A stretch of 35,143 bases of DNA from Candidatus Pseudoscillospira faecavium. GTDB lineage: Bacteria > Bacillota > Clostridia > Oscillospirales > Oscillospiraceae. Made by a program: the position numbers and the translations under genes. The stretch covers positions 1 through 35,143 of the forward strand of contig CAJFVV010000031.1 of the NCBI GenBank assembly GCA_904420565.1. Direction: 5' to 3'. The notes under the pieces were generated by a model. That model was not told the DNA's origin, made no database searches, and saw only the letters and a list, made by a program, of their open reading frames with translations. Of the stretch, positions 7,208 through 15,660 are shown piece by piece; positions within the stretch are counted from its first letter, which is position 1; the number at the start of each line of letters is the position of its first letter.

Positions 7208-7334
7208 TCCTATTTTGCAAGATCCTTCCAAAAAAATTGCAAAGTTCAAAGACGATTCATTCCTTTTTTCCGCAAATTTTTCCAGAAACAATACCTCAAT
7301 TCAGCATAGACTATAAAAAAGGAGTGATGCTGCA

Positions 7335-7544
7335 ATGCACAATTCCGACACATTTCCCGCCATGACAGGGGCCTTTGCCGCCGCCATCGCCCAAACCCAC
7401 ACCGAAAAAGAAATCGCACTGCTTTCTGCTTTCTTTTCCCAGCTCAGTGTCAGCCTGGCATTGATTCTCACCGCCCGTAATTTTGAAAGCAGTAATCTCC
7501 CGCAGGACAACACCTCCAATCAGGCATCCAACCTGCTTTTATAA
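7335..7544 (+). CDS. Small hypothetical protein
   Basis: A 69-residue reading frame with a fair ribosome binding site (AAAAAAGGAG, ten bases before the ATG). The sequence has a short helical core, EKEIALLSAFFSQLSVSLAL (about 24-43), that resembles a family of tiny clostridial proteins with an E-L-A-L-L-x-x-F-F-x-Q-L pattern; a DUF6774 match would be my first guess but I cannot confirm it. No signal peptide or catalytic motif is visible. It lies between the divergent glutamate synthase operon and glnN. I see no good promoter directly before it and only a weak inverted repeat after its stop. Confidence 0.55.
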   Translation: MHNSDTFPAMTGAFAAAIAQTHTEKEIALLSAFFSQLSVSLALILTARNFESSNLPQDNTSNQASNLLL

Positions 7545-7619
7545 ACACACACCCTGATGTGCAAAGCTTTTATTCAGGCCGGTTCAGAAAAATTATTTGG
7601 AAAATATGCAAAAAAATGC

Positions 7620-7647
7620 TTGACATTTTTCAGCAAAATGCTATACT
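7620..7647 (+). promoter_or_regulatory. Promoter of glnN
   Basis: TTGACA (7620-7625), a 16-base spacer and TATACT (7642-7647). The predicted start is near 7654, only about ten bases before a strong terminator hairpin, so most transcripts should stop early unless termination is regulated. Confidence 0.75.
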
Positions 7648-7663
7648 GCACATATCAGCAATG

Positions 7664-7696
7664 GCGCTGTGGAAATGTTTCTCCACAGCGCTTTTT
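7664..7696 (+). terminator. Leader terminator upstream of glnN
   Basis: GCGCTGTGGA pairs perfectly with TCCACAGCGC over an eight-base loop, followed by TTTTTCTTT. It lies between the glnN promoter and its ribosome binding site, a position that fits conditional attenuation of glnN. Confidence 0.85.
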
Positions 7697-7749
7697 CTTT
7701 ATCCTGAGAAAATCGATTTTTAATGGGTTCAACAAAGGAGGAATTTTTG

Positions 7750-9846
7750 ATGGCAGAAGCATCCAGCCACGTTCCTGCAATTTTCGGCAGCATGGTCTTC
7801 AATGAGACGGTCATGAAAGAACGGCTTCCCAAAGATACTTATAAAGCGCTGAAAAAATGTAAAGATGAGGGCATTCCCCTGGATATGTCCGTTGCAACCA
7901 TTGTCGCCAACGCCATGAAAGATTGGGCGCTGGAGAAAGGTGCTACCCATTATACACATTGGTTCCAACCCATGACCGGTGTAACAGCTGAAAAACATGA
8001 CAGTTTTATCTCCCCCACTGATGGCGGCGGCGTCATTATGGAGTTTTCCGGCAAAGAACTTGTGCGCGGCGAACCAGATGCCTCTTCTTTCCCTTCCGGC
8101 GGTTTGCGCGCCACCTTTGAAGCCCGCGGCTATACAGCCTGGGATCCGACCTCTTATGCCTTTATCAAGGACGGCAGTCTTTATATTCCCACCGTCTTTT
8201 TCTCCTATGGCGGCGAAGCTCTGGATAAAAAAACACCGCTGCTCCGCTCCATGGATGAACTCAGCAAGCAGGCTGTCCGTGTGCTCCGCCTGTTCGGCGA
8301 TACCACCACGAAAAAGGTCATCGCCACCGTCGGCCCAGAACAGGAATATTTCCTGATTGACAAAAAAATGTATGACCAGCGGGAAGATCTGGTTATGACC
8401 GGGCGTACACTGTTTGGCGCTAAGCCCCCCAAAGGGCAGGAAATGGAAGACCACTATTTCGGCACACTGAAGCCCCGGATCGCCGCTTATATGAAAGATT
8501 TGGATGAAGAGCTTTGGCAGCTCGGCATTCTGGCCAAAACAAAGCACAACGAAGTTGCCCCAGCCCAGCACGAACTGGCTCCTATTTTTACCGATGCCAA
8601 CACTGCAGCCGACCACAACCAGCTCACTATGGAGATTATGAAGAAGGTTGCAGCAAAACATGGCATGGTCTGTCTGCTGCATGAAAAACCCTTCGCAGGC
8701 GTCAATGGCTCCGGCAAGCATGACAACTGGGCTATTTCTACAGACAGCGGCAAAAACCTGCTTGACCCCGGCAAAACCCCGCGGGATAACGCGCAGTTCC
8801 TGCTGTTTTTAATGGCCATCATCAAAGGTGTGGACGATTATCAGGAAATGCTTCGCTGCACTGTGGCTTCTGCCGGAAATGACCATCGTTTGGGCGCCAA
8901 TGAAGCCCCTCCTGCAGTGGTGTCCATTTTCCTGGGCGACGAACTGAATGCCGTTTTGGACTCGATCGAACGAGGCACCGCTTACCACGAAAAGGCTCAG
9001 AGTGCGCTGGAAGTCGGCGTAGATGCATTGCCCCACATCTCCCAGGATACTACTGACCGCAACCGCACTTCTCCCTTTGCTTTTACCGGAAACAAATTTG
9101 AATTCCGCATGCTGGGCTCTGAACAGTCCATCTCCGGTCCTAACATCGCACTCAATACGATTGTGGCAGAAGAGCTGAGCCAATTTGCAGATAAACTGGA
9201 AAAGTCCAAAAACTTCAACAAGGATCTGCAGATACTGCTGCAGAAAACCATCAAGGAACATAAGCGCATCATCTTCAACGGGAATGGTTACGACGATTCC
9301 TGGATCAGTGAAGCGCAGGAGCGCGGGCTTTCCAATCTGAAAAACACGCCTGAAGCCATGCGGGCCTATATTTCTCCCAAAAATATCAAGCTTTTTACAA
9401 AACACAACATTTACACAGAGACTGAGATGCGCGCACGCTATGAAATCCATTTGGAAAGCTACAGTAAAGTGCTCAACATTGAAGCGCAAACTGCTGTCGA
9501 CATGGTAAAGCGCGACATCCTGCCCGCTGTATCCGCATTTACAGACTCCCTCAGCTCTTCGATTTTGAGCAAGCGGGCTGTCAGCAAAGACATTCCCTGC
9601 ACTGCCGAAATGGAAACGCTGAAAAAACTGTCCGGGCTGAGTGGCAGTTTGTATGAAAAATGCGCCCAGCTGGAATGCGCACTGCTCAAGATTCCAGAAA
9701 ACGCTCAAAAAGCAGCAGCTTACTACCACGATACTGTTTTCACATTGATGCAGGAAATGCGCGCCATTGCGGATGAGATGGAAACCATGACCTCTGCAGA
9801 ATATTGGCCCTATCCCACTTATGGTGAGATGCTGTTCAATATTTAA
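7750..9846 (+). CDS. glnN: Type III glutamine synthetase
   Basis: This 698-residue enzyme has the length and organisation of GS type III (about 690-730 residues) and condenses glutamate and ammonia to glutamine with ATP. Landmarks are the N-terminal FGSMVFNE block, [20 protein letters not shown], the metal motif [24 protein letters not shown], the GS ATP motif [19 protein letters not shown] (about 312-330), the [16 protein letters not shown] loop and [20 protein letters not shown]. All catalytic glutamates and the KHD histidine are present, in contrast with the GS homologue at 644-1909. The long helical C-terminal extension typical of type III follows. The start at 7750 follows AGGAGG by eight bases; an earlier in-frame ATG at 7723 has no such site. 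This should be the working ammonia-assimilating enzyme of the window. Confidence 0.95.
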   Translation: MAEASSHVPAIFGSMVFNETVMKERLPKDTYKALKKCKDEGIPLDMSVATIVANAMKDWALEKGATHYTHWFQPMTGVTAEKHDSFISPTDGGGVIMEFSGKELVRGEPDASSFPSGGLRATFEARGYTAWDPTSYAFIKDGSLYIPTVFFSYGGEALDKKTPLLRSMDELSKQAVRVLRLFGDTTTKKVIATVGPEQEYFLIDKKMYDQREDLVMTGRTLFGAKPPKGQEMEDHYFGTLKPRIAAYMKDLDEELWQLGILAKTKHNEVAPAQHELAPIFTDANTAADHNQLTMEIMKKVAAKHGMVCLLHEKPFAGVNGSGKHDNWAISTDSGKNLLDPGKTPRDNAQFLLFLMAIIKGVDDYQEMLRCTVASAGNDHRLGANEAPPAVVSIFLGDELNAVLDSIERGTAYHEKAQSALEVGVDALPHISQDTTDRNRTSPFAFTGNKFEFRMLGSEQSISGPNIALNTIVAEELSQFADKLEKSKNFNKDLQILLQKTIKEHKRIIFNGNGYDDSWISEAQERGLSNLKNTPEAMRAYISPKNIKLFTKHNIYTETEMRARYEIHLESYSKVLNIEAQTAVDMVKRDILPAVSAFTDSLSSSILSKRAVSKDIPCTAEMETLKKLSGLSGSLYEKCAQLECALLKIPENAQKAAAYYHDTVFTLMQEMRAIADEMETMTSAEYWPYPTYGEMLFNI

Positions 9847-9872
9847 AAATATAATCACTGATGCAGTACACA

Positions 9873-9916
9873 AAGGTGTGTGCTCCCAAGCTAGGGAGCA
9901 CACACCTTCTTTTTTT
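9873..9916 (+). terminator. Terminator between glnN and amt
   Basis: A 15-base-pair perfect stem (AAGGTGTGTGCTCCC and its complement) with loop AAGCTA is followed by CTTTTTTT. It ends glnN. A TATAAT box at 9850-9855 lies just before it but lacks a recognisable -35, so whether the terminator also acts as a leader attenuator for amt is open. Confidence 0.9.
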
Positions 9917-9988
9917 CAACAATTAGATGGCGGGGAATCCATCTTGTTGTAATAATTTTTAAGTAAGACTATATAGGAGGATAATTTT

Positions 9989-11677
9989 ATGGACATGAGT
10001 ATATGGTTTTTGTTAGGCGCTGTACTTGTTTTCTTCATGGGCGCTGGCTTTGCAATGGTGGAAACGGGATTCACCCGGGCTAAAAATGCCGGCAATATCA
10101 TCATGAAAAACTTTATGGATTTTTGTATCGGTACCATTTTCTTTGTTTTTCTGGGCTATGGCATTATGAATTCGGAAAACTATCTTTTTGGCCTGATCGG
10201 CATGCCTACCTACCAGATGTTTACAGATTTTAATAACTTCAACTGGTCGAATTTCTTCTTCCAGCTGGTTTTCTGCGGCACCTGCGCCACAATCGTTTCC
10301 GGTGCCATGGCGGAGCGCACTAAATTTTCTACTTACTGTGTCTATTCCGCCATCATCAGCGCTGTCGTATACCCCATTGAAGCAGGCTGGGTTTGGAATG
10401 CTCAAGGCTGGTTGGCGCAGATCGGCTTCATTGATTTTGCAGGATCGGCTGTCATTCACATGGTCGGCGGCATCACAGCTTTTGTCGGCGCAGCACTTCT
10501 GGGCGCCCGTATCGGAAAATACGGAAAGGACGGCAGTCCCCGGGCAATTCCTGGCCATGCAATCACTTTAGGTGCTCTGGGTTGTTTCATTCTTTGGTTC
10601 TGCTGGTACGGTTTCAATGGCGCAGCGGCTTCTGATGCAGTGCAGTTGGCACAGATTCTGAGCACCACCACACTGGCTCCCGCCGCGGCAACACTGACCG
10701 TTATGCTGTTTACCTGGGGGAAATATGGTAAGCCAGATGTATCTATGACACTGAACGGTTCTCTGGCCGGGCTGGTGGCCATTACAGCCGGCTGTGCTGT
10801 TGCCGATGGCCTCGGTGCAATCATCATCGGCGTTGTTTCCGGTTTTCTTGTTTGTTTCGGTGTTTGGTTCTTGGATTACAAAGCCCATGTGGACGACCCT
10901 GTCGGCGCTGTAGCAGTGCATGGCTTCAACGGCGTTTGGGGCGCACTGGCCGTCGGTTTATTTGACCGCACCAATGGTCTGTTTTACGGCGGCGGCTTCA
11001 CTCAGCTGGGAATTCAGATCCTCGGCGTAGCTGCCATTGCAGTATATACCTTCGTTGTTATGTTCCTGGTTTTCAAAATTCTGAAAGTAACCATCGGCCT
11101 GCGTGTTCCCGCCGAAGTGGAAATTCAGGGGCTGGATGTCCACGAACACGGCCTGCAAAGTGCTTACGCTGACTTTATGCCGGCCGTTTCCACTCTGTCT
11201 TTCAATACACCTGTGGAAATGTCCACCGCAAAGGTCACAGGCACTGCCCCAATGGAAGAAGCTGTGTCTGTAGAGCGCAAAACACGCGCCACTGTCGCCA
11301 ATGACGGTGTGAAACTAACCAAAATCGAAGTGTACTGCAACCCTGCTCATTTTGATACGCTGAAGCACGCCCTTGAACAAATCGGCATTACCGGCATGAC
11401 GGTGACCAATATTATGGGCTGCGGTGCTCAGCGCGGTTCCACCGGTTCCTACCGCGGCGTGAAAATGCACATGACACTTCTGCCCAAAATCCGCGTGGAC
11501 GTTGTGATTTCCAAGATTCCGCCCCAGACTGTTATCGAAGCCGCAAAGCAGGCGCTTTACACCGGCCATGTGGGCGATGGGAAAATTTTTGTCTATGATG
11601 TGGAAAATGCCATTAAGGTGCGCACCGGTGCCACCGGTTACGATGCGCTGCAGGATGACGTCGATTTGAAAAGCTGA
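9989..11677 (+). CDS. amt: Ammonium transporter fused to a P-II signalling domain
   Basis: This 562-residue protein joins an Amt channel (about 1-395, eleven membrane helices expected) to a GlnK/GlnB-type P-II domain (about 441-558). Amt landmarks are the N-terminal FFMGAGFAMVETGFTRAKNA, CGTCATIVSGAMAERTKF and the two pore histidines in GSAVIHMVGG and AVAVHGFNGVWG. P-II landmarks are VKLTKIEVYC, the T-loop GSTGSYRG with the tyrosine (Y488) at the position uridylylated in enteric GlnB, the B-loop TGHVGDGKIFV and RTGATG. In unfused systems GlnK plugs AmtB from the cytoplasm according to ATP/ADP/2-oxoglutarate; here regulator and channel are one chain, joined by a linker of about 45 residues. 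AGGAGG precedes the ATG. No separate glnK or glnD is in the window. Confidence 0.95.
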   Translation: MDMSIWFLLGAVLVFFMGAGFAMVETGFTRAKNAGNIIMKNFMDFCIGTIFFVFLGYGIMNSENYLFGLIGMPTYQMFTDFNNFNWSNFFFQLVFCGTCATIVSGAMAERTKFSTYCVYSAIISAVVYPIEAGWVWNAQGWLAQIGFIDFAGSAVIHMVGGITAFVGAALLGARIGKYGKDGSPRAIPGHAITLGALGCFILWFCWYGFNGAAASDAVQLAQILSTTTLAPAAATLTVMLFTWGKYGKPDVSMTLNGSLAGLVAITAGCAVADGLGAIIIGVVSGFLVCFGVWFLDYKAHVDDPVGAVAVHGFNGVWGALAVGLFDRTNGLFYGGGFTQLGIQILGVAAIAVYTFVVMFLVFKILKVTIGLRVPAEVEIQGLDVHEHGLQSAYADFMPAVSTLSFNTPVEMSTAKVTGTAPMEEAVSVERKTRATVANDGVKLTKIEVYCNPAHFDTLKHALEQIGITGMTVTNIMGCGAQRGSTGSYRGVKMHMTLLPKIRVDVVISKIPPQTVIEAAKQALYTGHVGDGKIFVYDVENAIKVRTGATGYDALQDDVDLKS

Positions 11678-11735
11678 CCCAACATTCCTGCCTGATTAAT
11701 TTGCTTTCTTCTTTATCCCTTTCTATCCTTTATCT

Positions 11736-11777
11736 GAGAGCGGCGCGTGTACGGTATACCGTACACGTGCCGCTCTC
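11736..11777. repeat. 42-bp near-perfect palindrome between convergent genes
   Basis: Two 21-base arms are exact complements except for one G-T pair, centred at 11756/11757. It lies between the convergent amt and glpK genes. Neither strand has a T-run after the stem, so it may be a Rho-independent-like pause site, a cruciform, or a protein-binding site rather than a classic terminator. Confidence 0.75.
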
Positions 11778-11814
11778 ACCGCTACAAACCCTATGATCTC
11801 ACTCTTTACGGTTC

Positions 11815-13302
11815 TCATGCTTCTGCCCAGCCGCGGCTGCGCCCCACAGCGCGGTGCCAGTCATGCAGCAGAGCACGGCGCTTTTCCGCTTCCATCTGCG
11901 GCTGATAACATACATCACAGGCCCACAGCTTTTGAATTTCCTCCCGGTCTTTCCAGACGCCGGCCGCCAGCCCCGCCAGATAAGCCGCGCCCAAAGCCGT
12001 TGTTTCCCGAATCACCGGCCGGCGCACCTCCTTGTGAAGAATATCAGCCTGGAACTGCATCAAAAAGCGATCCCGGCTGGCGCCGCCATCCGCTTTCAGT
12101 GCAGCAAGCGGCAAGCCGGTATCTTTTTCCATGGCTTCTACCAAATCCGCCACCTGATAAGCAATACTTTCCTGGGCAGCACGAATGATGTGCTCCCGCT
12201 TGGTTCCACGGCTCAGCCCGACGATACACCCCCGGGCATACATGTCCCAGTACGGCGCGCCAAGGCCCGTAAAAGCAGGGACCAAATATACGCCGCCCGT
12301 ATCCGGAACCTTCTGCGCATAGTACTCGGCATCCTGGCTCTCCGTGAAAAAGCACATCTCATCGCGCAGCCATTGAATAACGGCGCCCCCCACAAAAACA
12401 GAGCCCTCCAAGGCGTACTGCACTTCATCCCCCAAGCCTATGGCAATGGTTGTAATCAGGCCGTTGCTGCTTTCGCACAATTGTGTTCCAGTGTTCATCA
12501 GCAAAAAGCACCCTGTACCATAGGTATTTTTCGCCTCACCCGGAGCAAAGCACGTTTGCCCAAACAGTGCGGCCTGCTGATCCCCCGCGATGCCGCACAC
12601 AGGCACACGGCAGCCCTGCAGCTGGGCATACCCGTAAATCTCGCTGGAAGAACGCACCTGAGGCAGCATTGCGCGCGGAATACGCAGCGCACGCAGGATG
12701 GTCTCATCCCAGGCCAGCTTGCGAATGTCAAACAGCATGGTGCGCGAAGCATTGGTCACATCCGTCATATGCACTGCCCCGCCGGTCAGCTTCCACAAAA
12801 GCCAGGTGTCCACCGTGCCGAATAAAAGCTCTCCTGCCTCCGCTTTTTCCTGTGCCCCTTCCACACGGTCAAGGATCCAGCGGATTTTGGTCGCGGAAAA
12901 ATAAGCGTCCGGCATCAGTCCGGTGGTCTTTCGGATATGATCCCCATACCCCTGCTGCAGCAGATCGTCCACCAAACCAGCCGTGCGCCGGCATTGCCAG
13001 ACAATGGCATTATAGATGGGACGGCCTGTTTTTTTATCCCACACTACAGTGGTTTCCCGCTGGTTGGTGATCCCGATCGCCGCAATTTCCTCAGCGGAAA
13101 CATCGGCCTTGGCCAGCACCTCCATCATCACAGCATACTGTGACGACCAGATTTCCATGGCATCGTGTTCCACCCAGCCCTGCCGGGGATAAATCTGTGC
13201 AAATTCTTTCTGTGCCATAGCAACCATTGTCTGTTTTGCATCAAAAAGGATTGCTCTGGAACTGGTCGTTCCCTGGTCCAATGCTAAAATATAGGTTCCC
13301 AT
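11815..13302 (-). CDS. glpK: Glycerol kinase
   Basis: This 495-residue FGGY-family kinase phosphorylates glycerol to glycerol-3-phosphate with ATP. The N-terminus [17 protein letters not shown] is the phosphate-1 loop of the family; other landmarks are [21 protein letters not shown] (read as two adjacent motifs), [40 protein letters not shown] and the C-terminal [19 protein letters not shown]. Length and motifs are full. AGGTGGGG is the ribosome binding site. It stands alone: no glpF, glpD or regulator is adjacent, so the glycerol uptake partner must be elsewhere. It is convergent with amt and lies downstream of the molybdenum-cofactor operon, from which it is separated by a terminator and its own promoter. 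Confidence 0.96.
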   Translation of the reverse strand: MGTYILALDQGTTSSRAILFDAKQTMVAMAQKEFAQIYPRQGWVEHDAMEIWSSQYAVMMEVLAKADVSAEEIAAIGITNQRETTVVWDKKTGRPIYNAIVWQCRRTAGLVDDLLQQGYGDHIRKTTGLMPDAYFSATKIRWILDRVEGAQEKAEAGELLFGTVDTWLLWKLTGGAVHMTDVTNASRTMLFDIRKLAWDETILRALRIPRAMLPQVRSSSEIYGYAQLQGCRVPVCGIAGDQQAALFGQTCFAPGEAKNTYGTGCFLLMNTGTQLCESSNGLITTIAIGLGDEVQYALEGSVFVGGAVIQWLRDEMCFFTESQDAEYYAQKVPDTGGVYLVPAFTGLGAPYWDMYARGCIVGLSRGTKREHIIRAAQESIAYQVADLVEAMEKDTGLPLAALKADGGASRDRFLMQFQADILHKEVRRPVIRETTALGAAYLAGLAAGVWKDREEIQKLWACDVCYQPQMEAEKRRALLHDWHRAVGRSRGWAEA

Positions 13303-13333
13303 TGCCGCCCCACCTTTTTATTTTGATAGGGGT

Positions 13334-13362
13334 ATTTTATCATACCTTAAAATCCGGAACAA
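13334..13362 (-). promoter_or_regulatory. Promoter of glpK
   Basis: On the minus strand TTGTTC (13357-13362), 17 bases, TAAAAT (13334-13339). It gives a leader of about 25 bases. The nearby TATGAT is an alternative -10 but has no well-spaced -35. Confidence 0.5.
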
Positions 13363-13370
13363 GATGAAAA

Positions 13371-13395
13371 CCGGCCGGCCTTTAAGGCCGGCCGG
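13371..13395 (-). terminator. Terminator of the molybdenum-cofactor operon
   Basis: An 11-base-pair GC-rich stem (CCGGCCGGCCT and its complement) with a three-base loop is followed on the minus strand by TTTTCATCTT. It starts just after the moeA stop. Confidence 0.85.
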
Positions 13396-13401
13396 CAAAA
13401 T

Positions 13402-14631
13402 TCACAGAAACAGGCAATACGCCTCAATGGAGCTTCCCTGTTCCATGGGCGGACTGCCTGCAGGCAGTTCGCCCAGAAGATTGCAGCCATAAAGCGGATG
13501 CAGCATGCCGTTGCCCTGGCGCTCCGCCTGCAGCAAATAAGCATTGCCGCCTCGTATCTCCAATTTTCCCGGCAGGAAGCGGCGGTTTGGACTTTTCTTT
13601 CCAAAGGGCCGGGCCAAACGCACTTGAATTTTCTCCAATTCCACATCTCTGCGGCCCGCCATACGCCGCAATGCCGGGATGCCCAGCAGAAAAAACGCAA
13701 CCACCGCTGCGGAAGGATTTCCGGAAAGGCACAGAATCAGTTTCCCCTGATAGACCGCCGCCACAAACGCCGCTCCCGGTTTCATGCGGATTTTCCAAAA
13801 CAAAATATCCGCCCCCAGCAGCTCCAATGCCTTGCGGAGCATATCGTAGTCTCCCACGGAAACACCGCCCGTGGTAAGCACCAAATCCGACTGCTCCGCT
13901 GCCTGTGCAATGGCAGCGGCGATAGGCTGCGCCTGATCCGGCACAATTCCCCGGCGCATCGATACGGCGCCGCACCGGCGCACATAGGAAGCGAGCGTAT
14001 AAACGCTGCTGTTGCGGATTTTTCCGGGCAGCAGCGCAGCGTCGGCCTCCATCAACTCATCCCCCGTGGAAATCAGCGCCACGCGCGGCATCCGAAAAAC
14101 CTGCAGCTTTGTATAGCCCAGTCCCGCCAAAACGCCCAGCATAGCGCCATCCAATACCGTTCCGCGCTCTGCCACAGGGTCTCCTTCCTGTATATCCTCG
14201 CCCACGGGCACAATATTTTCCCCGCTTTTCCCGGGGGCAAATATGGTAACCGTCTCCGCAGTAAATTGAGTATCTTCAAATTTCACCACCAAGTCCGCAC
14301 CCTGCGGAATCGGCGCGCCGGTCAAAATTTTGACCGCCTGTCCGCGCTCCACTTGTTTTGTGGGCGCGCAGCCCGCCGGAACTTCTTCGATCACACGCAA
14401 AGTCACACCGTGCTCCTTTGCCGCGCCGTGGGTATCCTCTGCCCGCAGGGCATAGCCGTCATAGGGCGAGCGCGGAAAGGGCGGGATGCTTTCCGGCGCA
14501 AAGAGATCTTCCGCCAAAACACGGCCGTCTGCCTCTTCCAGCGCGATGCACTCACTGTCCAGCGCGGCGCAGCAGTTCAATATGCATTCGCGGGCCTCTT
14601 CAACACTTAAGCCAATGGGATAAGGTTCCAT
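13402..14631 (-). CDS. moeA: Molybdopterin molybdenumtransferase MoeA
   Basis: This 409-residue protein inserts molybdate into adenylated molybdopterin. Domain order is as in MoeA: N-terminal domain with PFPRSPYDGYALRAED, beta-barrel domain with TGAPIPQGADLVVKFED, the MogA-like domain with ALISTGDEL, TTGGVSVGDYDMLRKAL, ILFWKIRMKPGAAF and LCLSGNPSAAVVAF, then a C-terminal barrel. The start at 14631 (MEPYPIG) is chosen; it lies six bases after the mogA stop, with GGGGAG upstream. It is the last gene of the mobB-to-moeA operon. Confidence 0.95.
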   Translation of the reverse strand: MEPYPIGLSVEEARECILNCCAALDSECIALEEADGRVLAEDLFAPESIPPFPRSPYDGYALRAEDTHGAAKEHGVTLRVIEEVPAGCAPTKQVERGQAVKILTGAPIPQGADLVVKFEDTQFTAETVTIFAPGKSGENIVPVGEDIQEGDPVAERGTVLDGAMLGVLAGLGYTKLQVFRMPRVALISTGDELMEADAALLPGKIRNSSVYTLASYVRRCGAVSMRRGIVPDQAQPIAAAIAQAAEQSDLVLTTGGVSVGDYDMLRKALELLGADILFWKIRMKPGAAFVAAVYQGKLILCLSGNPSAAVVAFFLLGIPALRRMAGRRDVELEKIQVRLARPFGKKSPNRRFLPGKLEIRGGNAYLLQAERQGNGMLHPLYGCNLLGELPAGSPPMEQGSSIEAYCLFL

Positions 14632-14636
14632 ATCAT

Positions 14637-15158
14637 TCACACACTCCCCTCGTGATGGTGGTGATGTGCTTCTCCGCATTCGCTTTCCCGCCCCGACAAA
14701 ATGCCCAGGCCATGCTCCAGCGCCGGCAGAATACAGGAAAGATTCTCCTGCACCGCTTTGACAGAGCCGGGCAGATTGATGATCAGCGTCTGCTTGCGCA
14801 GCACGCTGACGCCGCGGCTCAGCATACCGCGGGGCGTGATTTGCAGGGAGTTCCAGCGCATCGCCTCTGCGATGCCGGGCGCATTGCGCTCCGCCACAGC
14901 CAAGGTGGCCTCCGGCGTCTGATCCCTCATGGAAAATCCGGTGCCCCCTGTGGTCAGCAGCAAATCACAGACATGCTCATCACAAAGCCGCATGAGTTCT
15001 GCTTTCATCGGCTCCAAATCATCACTCATCACCGCCTGATACACCACGTCATAACCGGCCTGCTGCATCATTTGCGCAATGGCCGGGCCGCTGCGGTCTT
15101 CCCGCTCTCCTTTCGCACCTTTGTCGCTCAAGGTCAAAATAGCCACACGATATTTCAT
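14637..15158 (-). CDS. mogA: Molybdopterin adenylyltransferase (MogA/MoaB family)
   Basis: This 173-residue protein activates molybdopterin by adenylylation before metal insertion. Landmarks are ILTLSDKGAKGEREDRSGP, LLLTTGGTGFSMRDQTPEAT (the catalytic TTGGTG...D/E site) and LIINLPGSVKAVQENL. It has an unusual C-terminal tail with five consecutive histidines (165-169), absent from the core fold, which might store or bind metal (inference). Its ATG overlaps the moaC stop by four bases (ATGA), indicating coupling. Confidence 0.92.
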   Translation of the reverse strand: MKYRVAILTLSDKGAKGEREDRSGPAIAQMMQQAGYDVVYQAVMSDDLEPMKAELMRLCDEHVCDLLLTTGGTGFSMRDQTPEATLAVAERNAPGIAEAMRWNSLQITPRGMLSRGVSVLRKQTLIINLPGSVKAVQENLSCILPALEHGLGILSGRESECGEAHHHHHEGSV

Positions 15159-15646
15159 ACCGTCTCCTCCCGCACATAAAGGCCGCTCTTTCCGCCCGAT
15201 TTCCTTTCCAAATGGATTTCTCCAATCTCCATTGTCTTACTCAGCGCTTTACACATGTCATAAATGGTCAGCAGCGCAACCGAAACGCCAGTGAGCGCCT
15301 CCATCTCCACGCCGGTCTGCCCTTTCAGCTTGACCGTGCAAATTGCGTCAATGGAAAGGCTTTCCTCATGCAGCTCAAAATCAATCGCCGCTTTACTCAG
15401 CAGCAGCGGGTGGCACATGGGAATGAGATGCGGTGTCTGCTTGGTCGCCAGAATACCGGCGATACGCGCCGTGCCAAGCACATCCCCTTTGTGCACTGTA
15501 CCAGCGGCAACAGCGTCATAAATCTCCTGGGTCACATGAATGGTTCCGCGGGCCACCGCCTGCCGCTCCGTCTCCGCTTTCTCTGTCACATCCACCATCA
15601 CAGCATTGCCTTTTTCATCAAAATGATTGAGCTTCTGCGTCTCCAT
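15155..15646 (-). CDS. moaC: Cyclic pyranopterin monophosphate synthase MoaC
   Basis: This 163-residue enzyme converts the MoaA product to cyclic pyranopterin monophosphate. Landmarks are the N-terminal LNHFDEKGNAVMVDVTEK, ARGTIHVTQEIYDAV, KGDVLGTARIAGILATKQT, the LIPMCHPLLL active-site segment, TGVEMEALTGVSVALLTIYD and KSGGKSG. The start at 15646 (METQKLN) follows GGAGAG by six bases. Its partner moaA (radical SAM) is not in the window. It overlaps mogA by four bases. Confidence 0.95.
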   Translation of the reverse strand: METQKLNHFDEKGNAVMVDVTEKAETERQAVARGTIHVTQEIYDAVAAGTVHKGDVLGTARIAGILATKQTPHLIPMCHPLLLSKAAIDFELHEESLSIDAICTVKLKGQTGVEMEALTGVSVALLTIYDMCKALSKTMEIGEIHLERKSGGKSGLYVREETV

Positions 15647-15660
15647 ACCATGCTCTCCTT

